Below, piece by piece: positions 1-14,093 of a DNA stretch of 64,000 nt (position 1 is its first letter; each line of letters begins with the position of its first letter). Position numbers and translations under genes: made by a program. The DNA is from Engraulis encrasicolus (Eukaryota; Chordata; Actinopteri; Clupeiformes; Engraulidae): NCBI RefSeq assembly GCF_034702125.1, contig NC_085869.1, forward strand, positions 17,617,544 to 17,681,543, given 5' to 3'. A model generated the notes under the pieces. The model was given only the letters and a program-made list of their open reading frames with translations. It ran no database searches and was not told the origin of the DNA.

Positions 1-869
1 ATCGGGGAAACTTAATTATTTTCTCCACGGAGGCGGAGAAAATGCGAAGCCACAAGCACAAGTGGAGGAAGGAAGTGTGCATATTGGAAGGCACCCAGTG
101 AGTGAGTGGGTGGGTGGAGGATGGTTGGTGTTGGTGGGGGGCTGAGTGGGGAGAGGGGGCAGGGACAAGGGAGAATAGGTTTTGCCTCCCCCTCGGCAAG
201 TGATTTTCTCTTCCCCAATGTTCCTGTAGAGTTCACAAACCTGCCAACTAGGGGGTCAGGGAACATTCAGGACAAAACTTTTTCAATGAGTTCTTTTCAG
301 CAGGCTGCACATCGCTGCTCTCACCCCCGCTGGCCTCTGTTCCTCTGCCTCAAGCTTGGCATGTTCTATACATCAAGTGCAGTCAGACGTTACCGTACTT
401 TCTTTGCTTAGCTTATGGCTTATTTTTAATGTACACTTTCTTCACATAGCAGTTGACGAACTGTCAAACATTTTTGTTATCCATAATTGTCACTAGTGTT
501 GAGGGCTCAGGGAGAGAGAGAAGAAATCAGGTGGTATTGTACTGTATGTTGCTGTAGTTACCCCAGACAGGCACATGAGGGCAGTGTTATTTTGCTACAC
601 CGCTGTCTTTGCCTGCACAGATTTTGGCTGTGCTCAACTGGGTGTTGGCGATTTATGACTCGAGTCAGAAAGGGCTCTGCATTGGAAAATGTAGCCCTGT
701 CCTCAAACATTCTGACAGTAATCTCTCCAACCACAAACATTACAAGAGTTTATTCAATAAAGCTAGTCTGACGCCATGAAGTATCTTAAGCTCTTGTTTT
801 TCGCACCACTGACACGTTTTCATTTTCATCAGTGTGTGTGTGCTCAGAGAGTGCTTACATGCCTGTGAG

Positions 870-1019
870 CAGGGAAGCCGACAGGGGGGAACAATGGGGT
901 CATTTGTCCAGGGCCAAAGTAGATAGGGGGCACAAAATTGTGTTTCCATTACATTGTGGATGGGGGGTCCCTTTTAGAAGACTTTGTCCTGGGCCCAGCA
1001 AAAGCTGTCAGCGGCCCTG
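870..1019 (-). mobile_element. hAT-like non-autonomous element, family 1 copy a
   Basis: The reverse complement starts CAGGGCCGCTGACAGC and shares its whole length with the better preserved copies at 14094, 17613, 32521, 43113 and 44332. The interior carries the family landmarks GGACAAAGTC and a GGGCCC-rich core. This copy is diverged and I see no clean 8-bp duplication at its ends. Confidence 0.6.
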
Positions 1020-2008
1020 CGACACTGTGCATGAATGTGTCAGAGTGTTTGTGCCTTCGATGTGTCCCTCTGTTTGGACAGTGTTTGTGGTGGCCTGTAA
1101 ATGTCACTGCTGCAATGTAACACTGCAGTTGAGAAAGTGGCATTTTTCATTGTGTGAAGGGTCATTCGCGCAGCAAACAACTGAAAACCAGAAGTATGCT
1201 GTGTGGAGGGCACTACTGAGCACAGCCTAGTTCTGAAGCATTCAGCGGTTTAATGTCGCCACTCTCTGTATGCCCTACTGTTGAAATACATCTGGCTGTG
1301 GCACTCGCTAACATTCTGTTACTCCCTCTTCCCCTCAGCGGAGAGGGATTGCTCAGCCCTGAAAAAATGTGGTTAAGCTTTGTGGTCCATATCTGGCCTT
1401 GTACGTACGTAGCAGCAGAGTCTGTGCTGTTCATCCCACCCAGCACACAAAACCAGGAGAGGAGACTGAATCAGAGGTCTACGTATTACTACGCAAGCCT
1501 GACCCTAACCAAACCAAACCAAACCAAACCAGGCTGCTTTTTATAGGGCGCTCCGCATCCATCATTTACACAGCAGTAAATCATACAGAAACCTCAAAAC
1601 AGGCTGCTGTATCGAGCGTGTACTGCTGACGGTAAACCCCTGTGCTGAAGCAGATGGCGGCTCAGGACAGGACACCATAGTAGCCTGTGAGAGGAATCTC
1701 TTCAAGATGTTTGTGTAATCTAAACCAAATGCTATTTTTGAGAATGTGTCTGTCTTTCTTTCCACTTTCCCATTTTCTTTTTGTCCATCTTTCTTTATTT
1801 ATTTCCTAAGACCAACATCTTTGGATTGTCATTAGAAAAAAACATTATACATTTGAAACTAAACGTCATTTACACAAACCCTTCTAAAATGGTAAGGCCT
1901 GACTCTTTATACATCCCTCTAAATTCCCCTCCGACTTGCAGTTGAAAAATGTCACATACTTATTAATCATATAGCCTAAGTAACTTAATTCAATTATTCT
2001 TTCATTTC

Positions 2009-2048
2009 TTCTTCCCTGTCTTTCTTCCTTTCTTTCATTTCTTCTTCC

Positions 2049-2126
<78 letters not shown>
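2009..2126. repeat. (CTTT)n microsatellite
   Basis: An irregular pyrimidine stretch passes into a nearly perfect CTTT array from about 2048 to 2126. Confidence 0.95.
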
Positions 2127-3555
2127 CATTTCCTCGCTTTTCCACCTTCACATTTATTGCTTCCTATCTTGGGAATCTTGGATTTCAAAAACCCATTACA
2201 TGACCAGTGTTTCTATGATGTCAGAGTGCTACGCTTTATTTATGTTGAGGAGACTATCGGCACTGTATCTCATTCTAGAGGGTTGATGGCTGCAGACCTC
2301 CAGGGGGATCTGATCTCAGATATTGGGAAGGCCATGAGAGCCTGCCCAGGCTTCGCAGCCACCGTGGGGGAGACACTCTGGTGTGAGCCTCCCTGCTAAA
2401 TGACATGACACCGCCAATGACATCAGCTGCAAATCTCCTCTGAGAAGCCAGATGGCTCTGGTCAATGTTTGGTTGCATTTCCTGGAGAAAGCCCATCATC
2501 TGAAATCTGAGTGTTTTGATTCATTATTAATGTATATCAACTGGAGGAACGCTGGGAAGAGGATGACATACATTTTATGACAAGGGCCACTGGTAGCCCA
2601 TGTTCAAGCCCTGCGCAACGTTGATCACATGGTGACACAGCTGTTTGGGCAGGAAAACAGTCCCAGGACATGAAGGTGATGAACTTCATGTCAAAGAAAA
2701 GTTTGTTTGAGATTAAAGGATTTTGTTCTGATTGCATTAAGCCGGCAAAGGCTTAACTGTTGCGAATCCGCTTAGAGAGCTGAAATCTGTAAGTTGCCTT
2801 CAGATTATAACTACCAAATTTGTAAGTAACATTTTGCATCAAAAGTGTGTGTTTGTGGTTTTAGGGTGGATAAAGAATTTGGCTTTTTAATCTCAAACGG
2901 CATTGGTATTCTGTTGAATCTACTTGTTTAAAGTTACGCAAACAGATTTAATTTTCAAGATGTCTTGACAAACTGTATCCAATTAGATCAGAAATGGAAA
3001 ACAAGTGAGTGCTGTAGAATCCTCATTTAAAAATGAGTGGGTGTGCTTTAGGTCGTTAACCAATTATTTCTTTCAACTTTTTCATCTTACAATACAGCAC
3101 AAAGAAATGTGTAATATAAAATAAACAAATCATCCAAATTTGAACTTGAAAATATAATGACAATTTGTGATTCAACACTTTAACAAAGGACAAGGAATGT
3201 TACACCCATTACATACAGCGAGTGCCCTTTGAAAAAAAAATCAAAGAAATAATAAAACAGTATTTGTGTCTCTTTTCAATTAATGTGCTGTAATTCATTG
3301 CATGCATTGGGCCAATTACACTACATTGGCGGCGCCTAATGGTAGCCTACTGTGCTGTTTTGTTAACTGCCATAACCCCCCACCCCCCGCTCCGCCCCAC
3401 CTGCCAGTGCCCCCTACCCAGAATTCCATCCGGCCTCAAGCTCATTAGGCCCGCCTCCAGCAGCCTCATCCCTCCTGGCCCATCTGCTCCCCCTGACCTT
3501 TAGGCCCTGCCACTGAGGGCGCTAGTCAATTACGGTCCTCTTCTCATTTCCTGCA

Positions 3556-3741
3556 TACTGTAAAACATTGCAGCAGTTAAACGTAAAAAAGCAAGTTGCC
3601 CTACTGCCTCAAGCTTGTAGGTTAACTCAGCCTGAGAAAACCTCGAGTTGAGTTAAGCTTCAGGTTGAGTTGACTTACCAACTTAAAGCAGCAGGACAAA
3701 TTACCTTTCTTACGTTTAACTGGCTGCAATGTTTTTCAGTG
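3556..3741. mobile_element. Palindromic MITE
   Basis: The two halves are inverted copies of each other: ACATTGCAGCAGTTAAACGT on the left is matched on the opposite strand by the right half ending at TTTTTCAGT. The arms span most of the element, so the transcript or single strand could fold into a long imperfect hairpin. No protein is encoded. The superfamily is not identifiable from termini alone. Confidence 0.65.
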
Positions 3742-4298
3742 GTGTCTTGCCTCAGAATCTCACCGTCTCTGTGGAGAAAACATCCCAAGAAAGGACATTT
3801 TGTGAGGCTTCCTTCCACTCAACGTCAACATCCTGACTCCAAATGAGAGAGTGACCTTTTGATTATGTTTTTGCAAGGTGCTGAATAAAAACTGTGATCA
3901 TTGATGATGTTGAGTGTTGTGTAACGGGACCTGAGGGTGGAGGAATTGATGGTAGGACATAGATTGACTTGCACCCTAGTGAGTGCACACACTTGTGGGC
4001 CATTCACCGCGTGGGGTTGTCTTTTTTTGAGAATATATTGTACTTTATGCATGGGTATTTCCAGGACTTAAGTAAGCATGACAGTTCTCCAGAGCTACGT
4101 TTTAAAGGTCAAGTCTGTGATTGTGGCTAACTGTGCTAAAGTAGGCTATGGGTTTGGCTTTTCAGTGTGTATGCTATGAAATGTACACTTTGGTTTTCTT
4201 GGTTTGAAGAGAATATTTTTGTTTCTCACTCACTCTTCAATTTCTACCAATTATTCTGTTCTGAAAACTTCTGAGATAGCTAAAGAGGATATCATCAA

Positions 4299-4431
<133 letters not shown>

Positions 4432-5391
4432 CCCTATTGCATGCATGCATGTGTAACTATGCACGTATAGTACAGTACATAGGCTACATGCATAACTTAC
4501 ATCATGCATAAGTTATAATGCTCATGCAGAAGGGTCAGGCTTAGTGCATGTATGTTTGTCTGTTTGTGTGTGCATATGCTGTTTGCTTTTACCTTGATTC
4601 CTTGTTTAGTTTCATATACTTGTTAAAGTCGAGCAAAGCTGTCTTTTATCAAATGTGAACATTGTTTGGTTAAAATACAGAGTACACTTGATGTGAAATG
4701 TGGTCAAATACTTGGAATCCACAATGAGCAGTGGAGTCTTTGCAGCTGAACAGTGCAGTGGAACAACAGAGGTATGTTATGTTTCAGTGGGGAGTGTTCA
4801 GGCTTACCATGTATGACTGAAAATGGGAGAGCAATTTGCTTCATGTTCCTCCAACAGGTCCCACTTGGCCCAGTCCAAGAGCTTGCACTGAGCCCGACTC
4901 AAAAAACAAATTTTTGAAGATGTGGAACAGGAAGCGCTGCTTTTCCCCCCAGTGCCAAAACCGAGAAAATTCATCCAGATGTTCTCATAAGAAGTAGATA
5001 CCAGAAGAGCAAAGTTATCTATTTCTGGCTGAACCATTCTTGGGAGCTGTTTGCACAGCAAGTAGTATGATTTAGGAACAATGCTATTTTTTTTCTGCAA
5101 GTTATTGCCATGGGTAAATTAGACAGGGTTTGAAGTCAGTAGGCCTGGTGCAAATCAGTGTATTCCTCCTCCATATCCAAACCATAATGTCAGTAGCCTA
5201 CTAACAAACCTAATGTTTTCAGTTTAATATGTAAGGTACTAAAAATATAATATGTCCCCACCTTATTAAGAATTAGCCCCCTTTACCCTATACTTTTTAT
5301 AGGGTGCTAAGTGTAACATGGCTTACTACTGTATGTCTTTTTCATCGTGAAACTGTGATTTGTCCATGGAATGCGACTGAGACACAGATAC

Positions 5392-5455
5392 CAGGGCTGG
5401 ACTGGTAATCTGGTATACAGGGCATTTTCCTGGTGGTCCACTGGGGTTTTTAAGG
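5392..5455 (+). mobile_element. Truncated hAT-like element, family 2
   Basis: Starts CAGGGCTGGACTGG and follows the first ~60 bp of the complete copy at 9597-9826 (ATCTGGTATAC, GGGCATTTTCC, GTGG). The remainder and the second terminus are missing. Confidence 0.5.
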
Positions 5456-5465
5456 TTTTTTTTTA

Positions 5466-5539
5466 CTGTATATGTGTTGGAGTTTTATGCCTTTGTTTAG
5501 GACAGGACAGGACATTGAGAGCATGTGACCGGAAATGAG

Positions 5540-5576
<37 letters not shown>

Positions 5577-5640
5577 ACCTGAGGTCAGAATCAAACCCGG
5601 GTAACCAGCATAATGGAACGGGAGAAAAGCCAGTGGATTA
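5466..5640 (-). repeat. tRNA-derived SINE fragment (reverse)
   Basis: On the minus strand a tRNA-like box B (GGTTACCCGGGTTTGATTC) lies at about 5587-5605, and the body ends in sequence with AGGACAGGACAGGACA like that of the reverse SINE at 13005-13185. A GT array (5540-5577) interrupts it. It is not a functional tRNA gene. Confidence 0.45.
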
Positions 5641-7880
5641 TATACATTTTATGATTGACAAAATGTATTTTAGAGATACACGACATCCATTCCATTTTGT
5701 TCCATCCCATTGCATTTAGTTTCAGACCTTGAGGAACAGCAAAAATACAAATGCATGAGGAAATACGCAGTACATACTGTAGACATAACACGGTTATTGC
5801 AGGGGAATTTTAGCTGAGTGTAATTAGTTTATTATGAGAGCTTCACAAGCTTCTTAAAGGTTAGGATGGGATGGCCTATTGTAGTAGCAGCTGTTACTGT
5901 AGCTTATTTCACTATTAGGAGAAAATGACAGACCAGTTTGGCCTTGGATTGTCTGGTGTATATTGTTGAAAACATGGCTAGATGGTTTGTGTTGAGGAGC
6001 ACGGCATCCTGGAAGGAACATAAGTCTTCAGTATAGCCTTTAGATAAGCCAGAGCAGATTCTGTAGTAGCTTTGAGGGTGAGGGTCAAGGCCTTGTGCTT
6101 AATTGTGAGTGGACCCCCGCAGTTAACAGGACTGGCAAGTGCCCGTTTGGGTTAAATGAAAAGCTTAGTAATGGCAAAACTCGTGTCATGTATGAATGTA
6201 TTTCTTCTTATCTTATTCCTAATTTTGTCCATGCAATTGTGAACCCCCTCTAGCTTTATAAAAAAGGAACTCATGAAATGTTTACGGCATACTTCTGGTG
6301 GGGCTATATTTATTTGCAATGACTTCTAATGTCAACTGTATTGCCATACTCTGCCGCGTCCACCAACGCGTAAGGTCTTTCTTGTTAATGTGATAACTTT
6401 TGAATGGATGGATTGATTTGTACCAGATTCAGTAAGATCATGAACTGATTACATTTTGGAGGCCAACAACACTTTCAAGGTGGTTGAATTCAAGATGGCT
6501 GAATTTTTGTTTGGCCCACAACTTCTGACCCCGTGGATGGATTTTCCACAAACTTTTTAGCTTTGTTTTCACAATAATTGTTTGATTTTAAGCCTGTGCA
6601 TGGCACCTATGTAGGCCTATATATTTAATATTTAAGTTTATGAATAAGTGGACGGGAATGGTGGGAATGATGGGGGACTGGAAGCATCGTGTTTTTCGAT
6701 ACCTTTAGCAGTCGGAGTCGACTGCATAGGCCTAGTTAAGTGTTGCTGTTGTGAATGTTGCTTTGAAACTCATCGTATGTGTGTGTGCTCGTCTGTTTCC
6801 CGTTAGGACATTTCCAGGTGAAGGTGCCGTGGGTGGTAATTACAGTATAGTGGAAGACCTGCCTTGATAGATAATAGTAGTAATCTTATTTTATGGCTGT
6901 AGATGAAGGTGGTGGGGGGGTTTCCATTAGGCTAGGTCAAAACTGACTTTGGTTGTTCTGAATCGTGCCCACAGTAATTTCCCCAAATATTTTAGTAGCT
7001 ACCTCAGTGGGGGGAAAAGAAAGTTTGTCATCATGAATCATCCCATGATAGACTACCTCTTCTGTTGAAACAATCTTGCATCCACAATAAACTTCTTCCT
7101 AATTTTCCTTCCATCAAAATAATCGGTCTCTGCTACAAAGGTCAAAATAGTGAACTATTCTATCTGATACCATATTATTCTTTGGCATTAATGGATCTCC
7201 TGTTGAAGAAAGACAGACCTTGTGTAACTGTTGTTCTCATGATACTGGCACGGCTCGTGATCACTGACAGCGTCATTAATCACACTTCAGGTCTAGTTTC
7301 CCCCTTGCTGACCAACCTTTCCAAACCGTAACATGGCTTGATACATGAATCCCAGTCTGATCTGCACGCACATCCAATTTATTCATTTTTCTGGATGGAG
7401 GGACAAAATGTGAAGTTCATACAGTATAAGGCAAGGGAGACCTGCACACAGATGAGCTCTCTTTAACCCCTTAAGACGCGGCTTTAGAAATGTGTTGTTA
7501 CCAGTATGGTAATGACCAAGTTGTGGTACATCACTAAAGGGCCTGTGTTGTGTCATAGTATTGTAGTGCTATAGTAATTACATTTCAATGTCTATTACAG
7601 CGTGCCACTGGAGGTACGGCGCGCATTAAGGGGCTACGGCCCTTGCCGTGGTGGCCCAAAATGTCCCGAAAATGAAAAAGGATTAAAATGGAGCTGTGGA
7701 TCTTCCTTGTCTTCTTGATACATGAGCCACAACAATGTGTTCTTATTTGTCATGCATTGCCCGCCCTGTAACACCTCTGTTAATACATTGATATTGCTGG
7801 TGTATTGCTATGACAAAACAATCCAAAAAAAAGAATAAACCAGTCACGTCCTCTCTGCTTTTGATTATTCTCCCAAGTCC

Positions 7881-8112
7881 ATGTTGACAAAGATAATACA
7901 CTCAGATGTAAAAATAAAGATGTAAAAATAAAAAATAAATACAATTAACTCAACTCAAGGCAAAATGTGAGTGTACATATGCTGCCATATCTGCTTATGT
8001 TGACAAAGATAATACACTCAGATGTAAAAAATAAAAATGTAAAAATAAAATAATACAATTAACTCAACTCGAGGCAAAATGTGAGTGTACTGTATACGCT
8101 GCCATATGCTTA
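7881..8112. repeat. Tandem duplication, ~116-bp unit, two copies
   Basis: ATGTTGACAAAGATAATACA begins at 7881 and again at 7997. Both copies continue through a TAAAAATAAA-rich stretch, CAATTAACTCAACTC and GCAAAATGTGAGTGTAC, with few differences, so the duplication is fairly recent. Confidence 0.85.
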
Positions 8113-8295
8113 CCCAAATGAAAACCAAATGCTATGAAAAGGTGTCTGTCAAGCCAGCATGTTCAGGGTTAAATCAGAGCCTTGACACTCCTTGCTCCTG
8201 TGGAAACCTGTAGGGCAGATGTGCATGTCGACTCGCCAGAGAGGTATGCGCGAACACACCCAGCTTAGGCAGAGAACTGGGGAGAGGGAGAGAGG

Positions 8296-8372
8296 TAGGG
8301 AGAGCTGTACTGCGGATTCAGGAGGAGATTCTCCACACATCATACACCCAAATACAGACAGACAGACAGACT

Positions 8373-8410
<38 letters not shown>

Positions 8411-8515
8411 GTGACGGACGGACGGACGGAGAGCCTGAGTGACAGGCTGCAGTGACACTAGCCCAGTGTGAGGAGGCCGCACACTACAATACACTGAGGC
8501 ACCATGGGGAAGCAG
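8296..8515 (+). other. Candidate 5' exon ending in a strong donor
   Basis: An (AGAC/GACG)n stretch (8355-8430) is followed by a GC-richer segment containing a Kozak-like CACCATGG with ATG at 8504, then MGKQ and a consensus donor CAG|GTAAGA with the break after 8515. It could be a 5' exon of mid1 or of an unseen transcript. If joined to the acceptor at 33489/33490 it would encode only a short upstream ORF. There is no independent evidence of transcription. Confidence 0.25.
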
Positions 8516-9596
8516 GTAAGACATGCCACTTACTTTACGCTCAAGTCATCTTGCTCTCAACTAATGAGTCGACAACATCCTTTTCTAACTTAATTCCTTC
8601 AGATTGTGAAAGTAATGTTTCACTCATTCACTGGCTCTGACTCATTTAATGTAATGATTCACTGGTATGTGTGTTGATTTTATTCTGTGGCAAAACGAGG
8701 CTGGGATGGTTTCTGTTTAAAGTCTTTTTTTCATATTTAGGTTACTAAATAATACAATCATGCAAGACCAAGTGGGAACATGGACAATGAGATCAGTATG
8801 AGAAAAACAATCTTACATCAATTTGTAAGCCGGGGTCTATTTACTGACATGCCTCCAAGTGGATACATACACGTAAAATGTGAAAACTGTTCCAGGCTCT
8901 TGCAATAATGAGAGTCTTATGGATTCGCAACTTCGAAAAGAGTACCGGTCACAGCCTGCATGGGTGGCAAATAGCAGAATGAGTGATGTACAGCCAAAAG
9001 TGCAGACTCTTAGCTCCTTCACTGAAAGAAAGGAGTGAAAGAAGAGGACGTGCACTTGGGAGGAATAAATCACAAACAGCTTTGGGGCAAGTTGTTTCTT
9101 GCATGAGCAAACAGTCTACTAATAGCTTAGCGAGGCGTAGCATAGGAAGGACCAGCAGTTTGGCCCTGTAGGGCAAGTGACTATACGTATTTGATCACTT
9201 ACGATTCCTTGCACACCTATCACAAAGGCCCCTGCCATGCCTCTCTACAAGGGTTTACAACCAAATGGGTTATATCAAATCAATCAGGGGAAATCAGGCT
9301 TTCAAGCAGATAGTGAAATCCTGACATTTGACCAATCAGTAGTGGCCTGGAGCCTGTCAAACTTTTTTTTCACTCGGGAGATGAAATTTTTGTGCCCTAT
9401 AAAGGGTTAACATGTTTCCTCTGCTTACGTTTGTTTGTGGTAACTCTGAACGTCATAGATTACAGATGACATGGCAGCCATCACATGTGTTTAGACTGCA
9501 ACAGAAAGAAAGCAATGTCAGTGAATGTGACTAGTCCTGGCATTCTCTGGACAGTAACCATGCATGTATGAGGAGAGAGCCATTGTGCTTTGTGTT

Positions 9597-9826
9597 CAGG
9601 GCTGAACTGACCATCTGGCATACCGTGCATTTCCCGGTGGGCCCTGCACCCTCGTGGGCTCCAATTTTCAGAAATGTTTTTGTATTCTATTTTTTTGTAC
9701 ATTTCTGAAAATAGGGGCCCACAAGGGTGCGGGGCCCACCGGTGAGTCAGTTCTGCGCCGCTAATTATGAGGGGCCCCTTTAAGTCAAAAGTGCCCAGGC
9801 CCTATTTCTCCCCCTGTCCAGCCCTG
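9597..9826 (+). mobile_element. hAT-like MITE, family 2, complete copy with TSD
   Basis: Begins CAGGGCTGAACTG and ends GTCCAGCCCTG, giving imperfect terminal inverted repeats of the CAGGG type. It is flanked on both sides by TTTGTGTT (9589-9596 and 9827-9834), an 8-bp target-site duplication as expected for hAT transposons. At 230 bp it has no transposase and must have moved with a partner enzyme. Confidence 0.8.
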
Positions 9827-10972
9827 TTTGTGTTTCTGCCTTCTTTGAAACAGATGCCTGACCTACAACAGAAAACTAGACGTCCATCCATTGTCTAGAT
9901 TTGACATGAGAGCTGGTACAGCTTGGTAAAAAGCTTGAATGCATATTGGCCATGAATGATTTATTCCTGCAGTATACTTATGGTTTATCTGGATTTCATC
10001 TTGGGCTTGAGCTTGGCTGACTACAGTGGTTGCACTTGACTTTTAGCTCAGAAGTACACCTTGCATCTGAACTTGAAGTAGCAGAAAACGTAAATATATT
10101 TTTAGGGTTTGCTATCATGGTTCTGGCTGGGAAAGATAATGTGGTTCTGTTAGCATACATTTGAGATTCCATGCTAAGTAGCCTACCTGTATTAGCTACA
10201 ATAGGTTCTCTGATTAGGATTTATCAAATACCACCAGCCTGGGACGCATTGTATCCCATTTCTGACAAAAGACATAGTACGTGTATGTGATAGAGATTAA
10301 CATGTTTTAAATGTTTTAAGTTGACAAAGATGTAATGTGATGTATGACACTATCATCACCTGCCACATGTGCTTGTCACTGCTGTCAGAGCAGGGCGACA
10401 TGAATGGTATGCAAAATAGAAGCAGCTTCTGAATTCATCTGGGGAAGTTGTTTGAGGGCTGTTGAGCATATGTGGCGTACTGCAGATGCAGACACATACA
10501 GTACATTTGGCAGACCATTTCTGTTCCCTTTCACGGATATAATTATGTTGTCTCCCAAGACTCCATTCTGCGCTTAACTTGCAATGCACTTTTTGTGACA
10601 GGGTGAGGCTTAATTAATGTGTAACGCTGATGTCCCCACGGTGTTCAACGAATCCATCACGGGCTGGAAGCAATTAAAATGTCTCCACTAGCAGCATGTG
10701 AAGAATGTGACCAGCTCTCTTACCATAAACAGGCAGAAGAGAGATGCCTTTGAGTATATTCCACAGCAATTCAGAAATGTCACTGGTTGTGGGATGGGGG
10801 AATCAGTACTTGCAATCTAACATTTAAAGACGTCCTGTGCCTGAAAGGCTTAAGAAGCCTAACTGTTGTAGAATCAATAATTACTTAGGCCTACTTTGTT
10901 TTTAGTTGGTGCAATTATTTTCTTTGGAATGTTTTTGAATGGTAGTATGACTTGTAAACTCAGTCAGTCAGT

Positions 10973-11095
10973 GTGTGTGCGTGTGTGCGTGTGCAGGTGT
11001 GTTAGTGTGTGAGTGCGTGTGCGTGTGCATGTGTGTGCGTGCGTGCGTGCGTGCTTGCTTGCGTGCTTGCGTGCTTGTGTGCGTGCATGTGTCCA
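10973..11095. repeat. GTGT/GTGC-rich microsatellite
   Basis: Interrupted GT, GTGC and TTGC dinucleotide and tetranucleotide repeats. Confidence 0.85.
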
Positions 11096-11593
11096 GAGAA
11101 GCCTTAAAGTTGTCTTCGAGACCAACAGTGAAGGTCTTGGAGGTCACAGATAATCCCTCTTAAAGCTCTACCTCCATAACTGCAAGTGGGTGATAACATC
11201 TCCACACTATAGGAAGAGAGAGAGAGAGAGTCTGTCCTCTGGCACACGTCATTCATTCCCACTGGCCTTATCAATAAATACATCTTCTCAGCCTGGCTAC
11301 TGTTTCAGCCAAAACTATAAGGACAGAGGGAATTTGGAGTTTGGAGATTGGAGTTTGGAGAAGGACCTTGATTGTGAAGTTCAATCCATTGCATGAGATA
11401 CATGCAAAATCTGGCCATTCCTATTTGATTCTGTGTATAATGACAGGAATGTTGCTGCTGTTTAAATATCATTTGGAATTTTTTAAAGGTAGAGTTATTT
11501 TGTCGTTTTCTTCCAGAATGCGTATTAATCTTTTTCCGGTATTCTACGTATTTTCTACCACCAGCAATTTCTACGTATTCATTATGGGAAAAT

Positions 11594-11783
11594 CAGTGGT
11601 GTAGTCTACGTAGAACGTGGGTATACGGAGTATACCCACTTCTAAATTTCAGGGATTTCAGTATGACCAATTAAAATGGATTGATCAATTGTTTTGAATA
11701 GCACAGATTTATACAGTATACCCACTTCAAAAAATGCTGAAATATACAGTATACCCACCATAAAAAAGTAGACTACACCACTG
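11594..11783 (+). mobile_element. hAT-like MITE with 8-bp TSD
   Basis: Termini CAGTGGTGTAGTCTAC and GTAGACTACACCACTG are perfect inverted repeats of 16 bp. The element is flanked by GGGAAAAT at 11586-11593 and 11784-11791. The 190-bp interior repeats the phrase AGTATACCCAC three times. No ORF is present, so it is non-autonomous. Confidence 0.85.
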
Positions 11784-13004
11784 GGGAAAATGACACTTTT
11801 CATATATAAAAGGTGAATCCGTTTCTGGCTTTTAGACTTTCCAGTACTAGACCTTTTTAGCTGAAAAAAACCTTACTTTAGTCAGACCATACATTTTTGT
11901 TTATTACTTTGTAAATATTTGTGAAAAGATACAAATGTGGTAATGGGCAGCATAGTTGCAATGGGCAGCATAGTTGCAATGCCTGCTCTGCCACAATCCT
12001 AGCTTTAATCATACTGTCCTGCTTGTTTTCTGACAGTTGGAAAGCACCCATCTACAGTAAATACTCAGTTCAGATGTATCAAAATGTAACTTTCACTACT
12101 ATGGATTTTTGTTTGCCCCTTCTGATACTTATATACCTTTCATTGCTCATTAACAGTTAAATTTGTCTCTCTCATTTTGAGCTCTTAGCTCAGTCAATAT
12201 TGATCAGAGTTGTTGTTGTGGTTTCCGCGGCGATGGGGATGGGAGGGCTCTGGCATCCAAGGCATGAATGGCTGCTGGTGTTGGCAGCCTTCACCAGTCG
12301 CTATGCCAACAGCAGAGAGATGACTTCCAGGTCACTGCTCAGTGGAGCCTCGCTGCCGAACAGTGGCGCGGCCGGCATTAATGTGCGCTGTTGTAGGCTT
12401 GCTAATTATGGCAAGGCAGAGAAATTGTGGAAATTTGACCATATGATTTGGATCATATGGTGATGTCACCATACAAGAAGCAGAGACATGCTGGCAATAG
12501 CCCTACATACATCGTCATAATTGGGGAAAGCATGCCAATCATGTGCTTGACCTACTTCTAACCCGAGAGTAAATATAAGACTCATAATGAACTCAGTTCA
12601 TTAATGTAAGCGGTGCATCAATCTCCCACGATAGTTTGATGTAGGCCTGCACTCTTGTAATTTTTTAATATAATATCTCGTGCTGTTTCGTGATCCCATG
12701 CTGTGTCGTGATTTAGAGCTGAGGCTGTGATGTGATGAGATGAGATGCCAGCTCTTCCGTCTCTCCCATGCACCTGCGCTTGGTGCGGCCCATCAGCTGG
12801 CCTTCTGCTGGGATGGGCAATGCACAGGGACGGATTATGACTCCATGGGCCCCTGGGCCAGGCAACATGAAAGCCCCCCCCCCCCCCTCGATGGGTGTTG
12901 ATGGTGTACAACACGATTCAGGGTCTGAGGCAAAATGTGAGAGTCTAGTATGTTGTTGTTGACAAAATGTGAAAATAAAGTTGTTAAAAGTGCAATTTTT
13001 TAAA

Positions 13005-13185
13005 AAGTTTGTTTCGGGGGCTGTTTGGGCCTTTTATTGTGACAGGACAGTTTGAGAGGAGACAGGAAATGAGCAGGAGGGGGATTTGGGGCAGGGCTGG
13101 GAAATGACACCGCCTGGACTCGAACCGGAGTCCCCATGGGCATGCTAGCCCAAATGTGAGGGGGCTTATAAAAGTGTGATTTTTG
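13005..13185 (-). repeat. tRNA-derived SINE (reverse)
   Basis: On the minus strand a tRNA-like box B, GGTTCGAGTCC, lies at 13116-13126 downstream of a box A-like GGGCTAGCATGCCC, and a body with TTTCCTGTCTCCTCTCAAAC follows. It is a degenerate RNA polymerase III-type retroelement, not a tRNA gene. Confidence 0.55.
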
Positions 13186-13510
13186 CACAGTATTAGAATG
13201 GTCACATAGCGCCATGGGCTTCAGAGGGCCCCTTTGACTCTTGGGCCCCTGTACCTGGGCCTGGTAGGCCTGCGCATGAATCTGTCCCTGGGCATGTACG
13301 GTAGGGCTGAGAGCAGCAGGCAGCGGCTCTGGGCCTGTACAGTACAGTGGCACTGATGGGATGGGATGGGATGGGATGGGATGGGATGGGATGCCACACA
13401 TGGTATGCGTGTGGTGCAGCAGTGTGGGGAAGCCCCCCTTCCATATGACCCCATCTGGATGCACCGGCTGCCTGGTTATCTGGGACACCTCATCAGCAGC
13501 GCGGCCTCCC

Positions 13511-13747
13511 GGAGGTGACACTCCTCCTCCCCCTCATCCTCCTCCTCCCCCTCATCCTCCTCCTCCCCTCTTCCTCCTCCTCCCCCTCTTCCTCCTCCTC
13601 CCCCTCATCCTCATCCTCTTCCTCCACCTCATCCTCCTCCCCCTCCTCCTCCTCCTCCTCCCCCTCCTCCTCCTCCTCCTCCCGGACGTGCCCCCCCCCC
13701 CTCCTCCTCCTCCATCACCAGCAGACACTGACACACCCACACACACA

Positions 13748-13832
<85 letters not shown>

Positions 13833-13892
13833 ACGTGCACACACACACACACACCCCTCAAGCTCCCTCGCACGCACGCATGCACACGCATG

Positions 13893-13984
<92 letters not shown>
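13511..13984. repeat. Compound microsatellite (CCT)n-(CT)n-(CA)n
   Basis: CTCCTCCC-type repeats to about 13694, CT dinucleotides 13751-13819, then CA dinucleotides to 13984 with a short GCATGC-rich break. All polypyrimidine on the + strand up to the CA part, so H-DNA or Z-DNA formation is possible. Confidence 0.95.
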
Positions 13985-13985
<1 letters not shown>

Positions 13986-14093
13986 CCCTGCAGGTCTCTC
14001 ATGTCTTTGTTCCCTAATTTGCCGTGCCTTTGTTTTTTTGGGGGGGTTCTGAGCGAGGGGAATGGGGCGTGTCAGGGCCCCGAGTGTGGCCGC

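Noticed and set aside
2157..2399. 80-residue frame that looks non-repetitive
   Set aside because: I do not recognise any family, and there is no splice signal or codon pattern that sets it apart from chance.
8355..8430. CRISPR-like regular repeat
   Set aside because: It is a simple AGAC tetranucleotide microsatellite without spacers. No prokaryotic features occur anywhere in the window.
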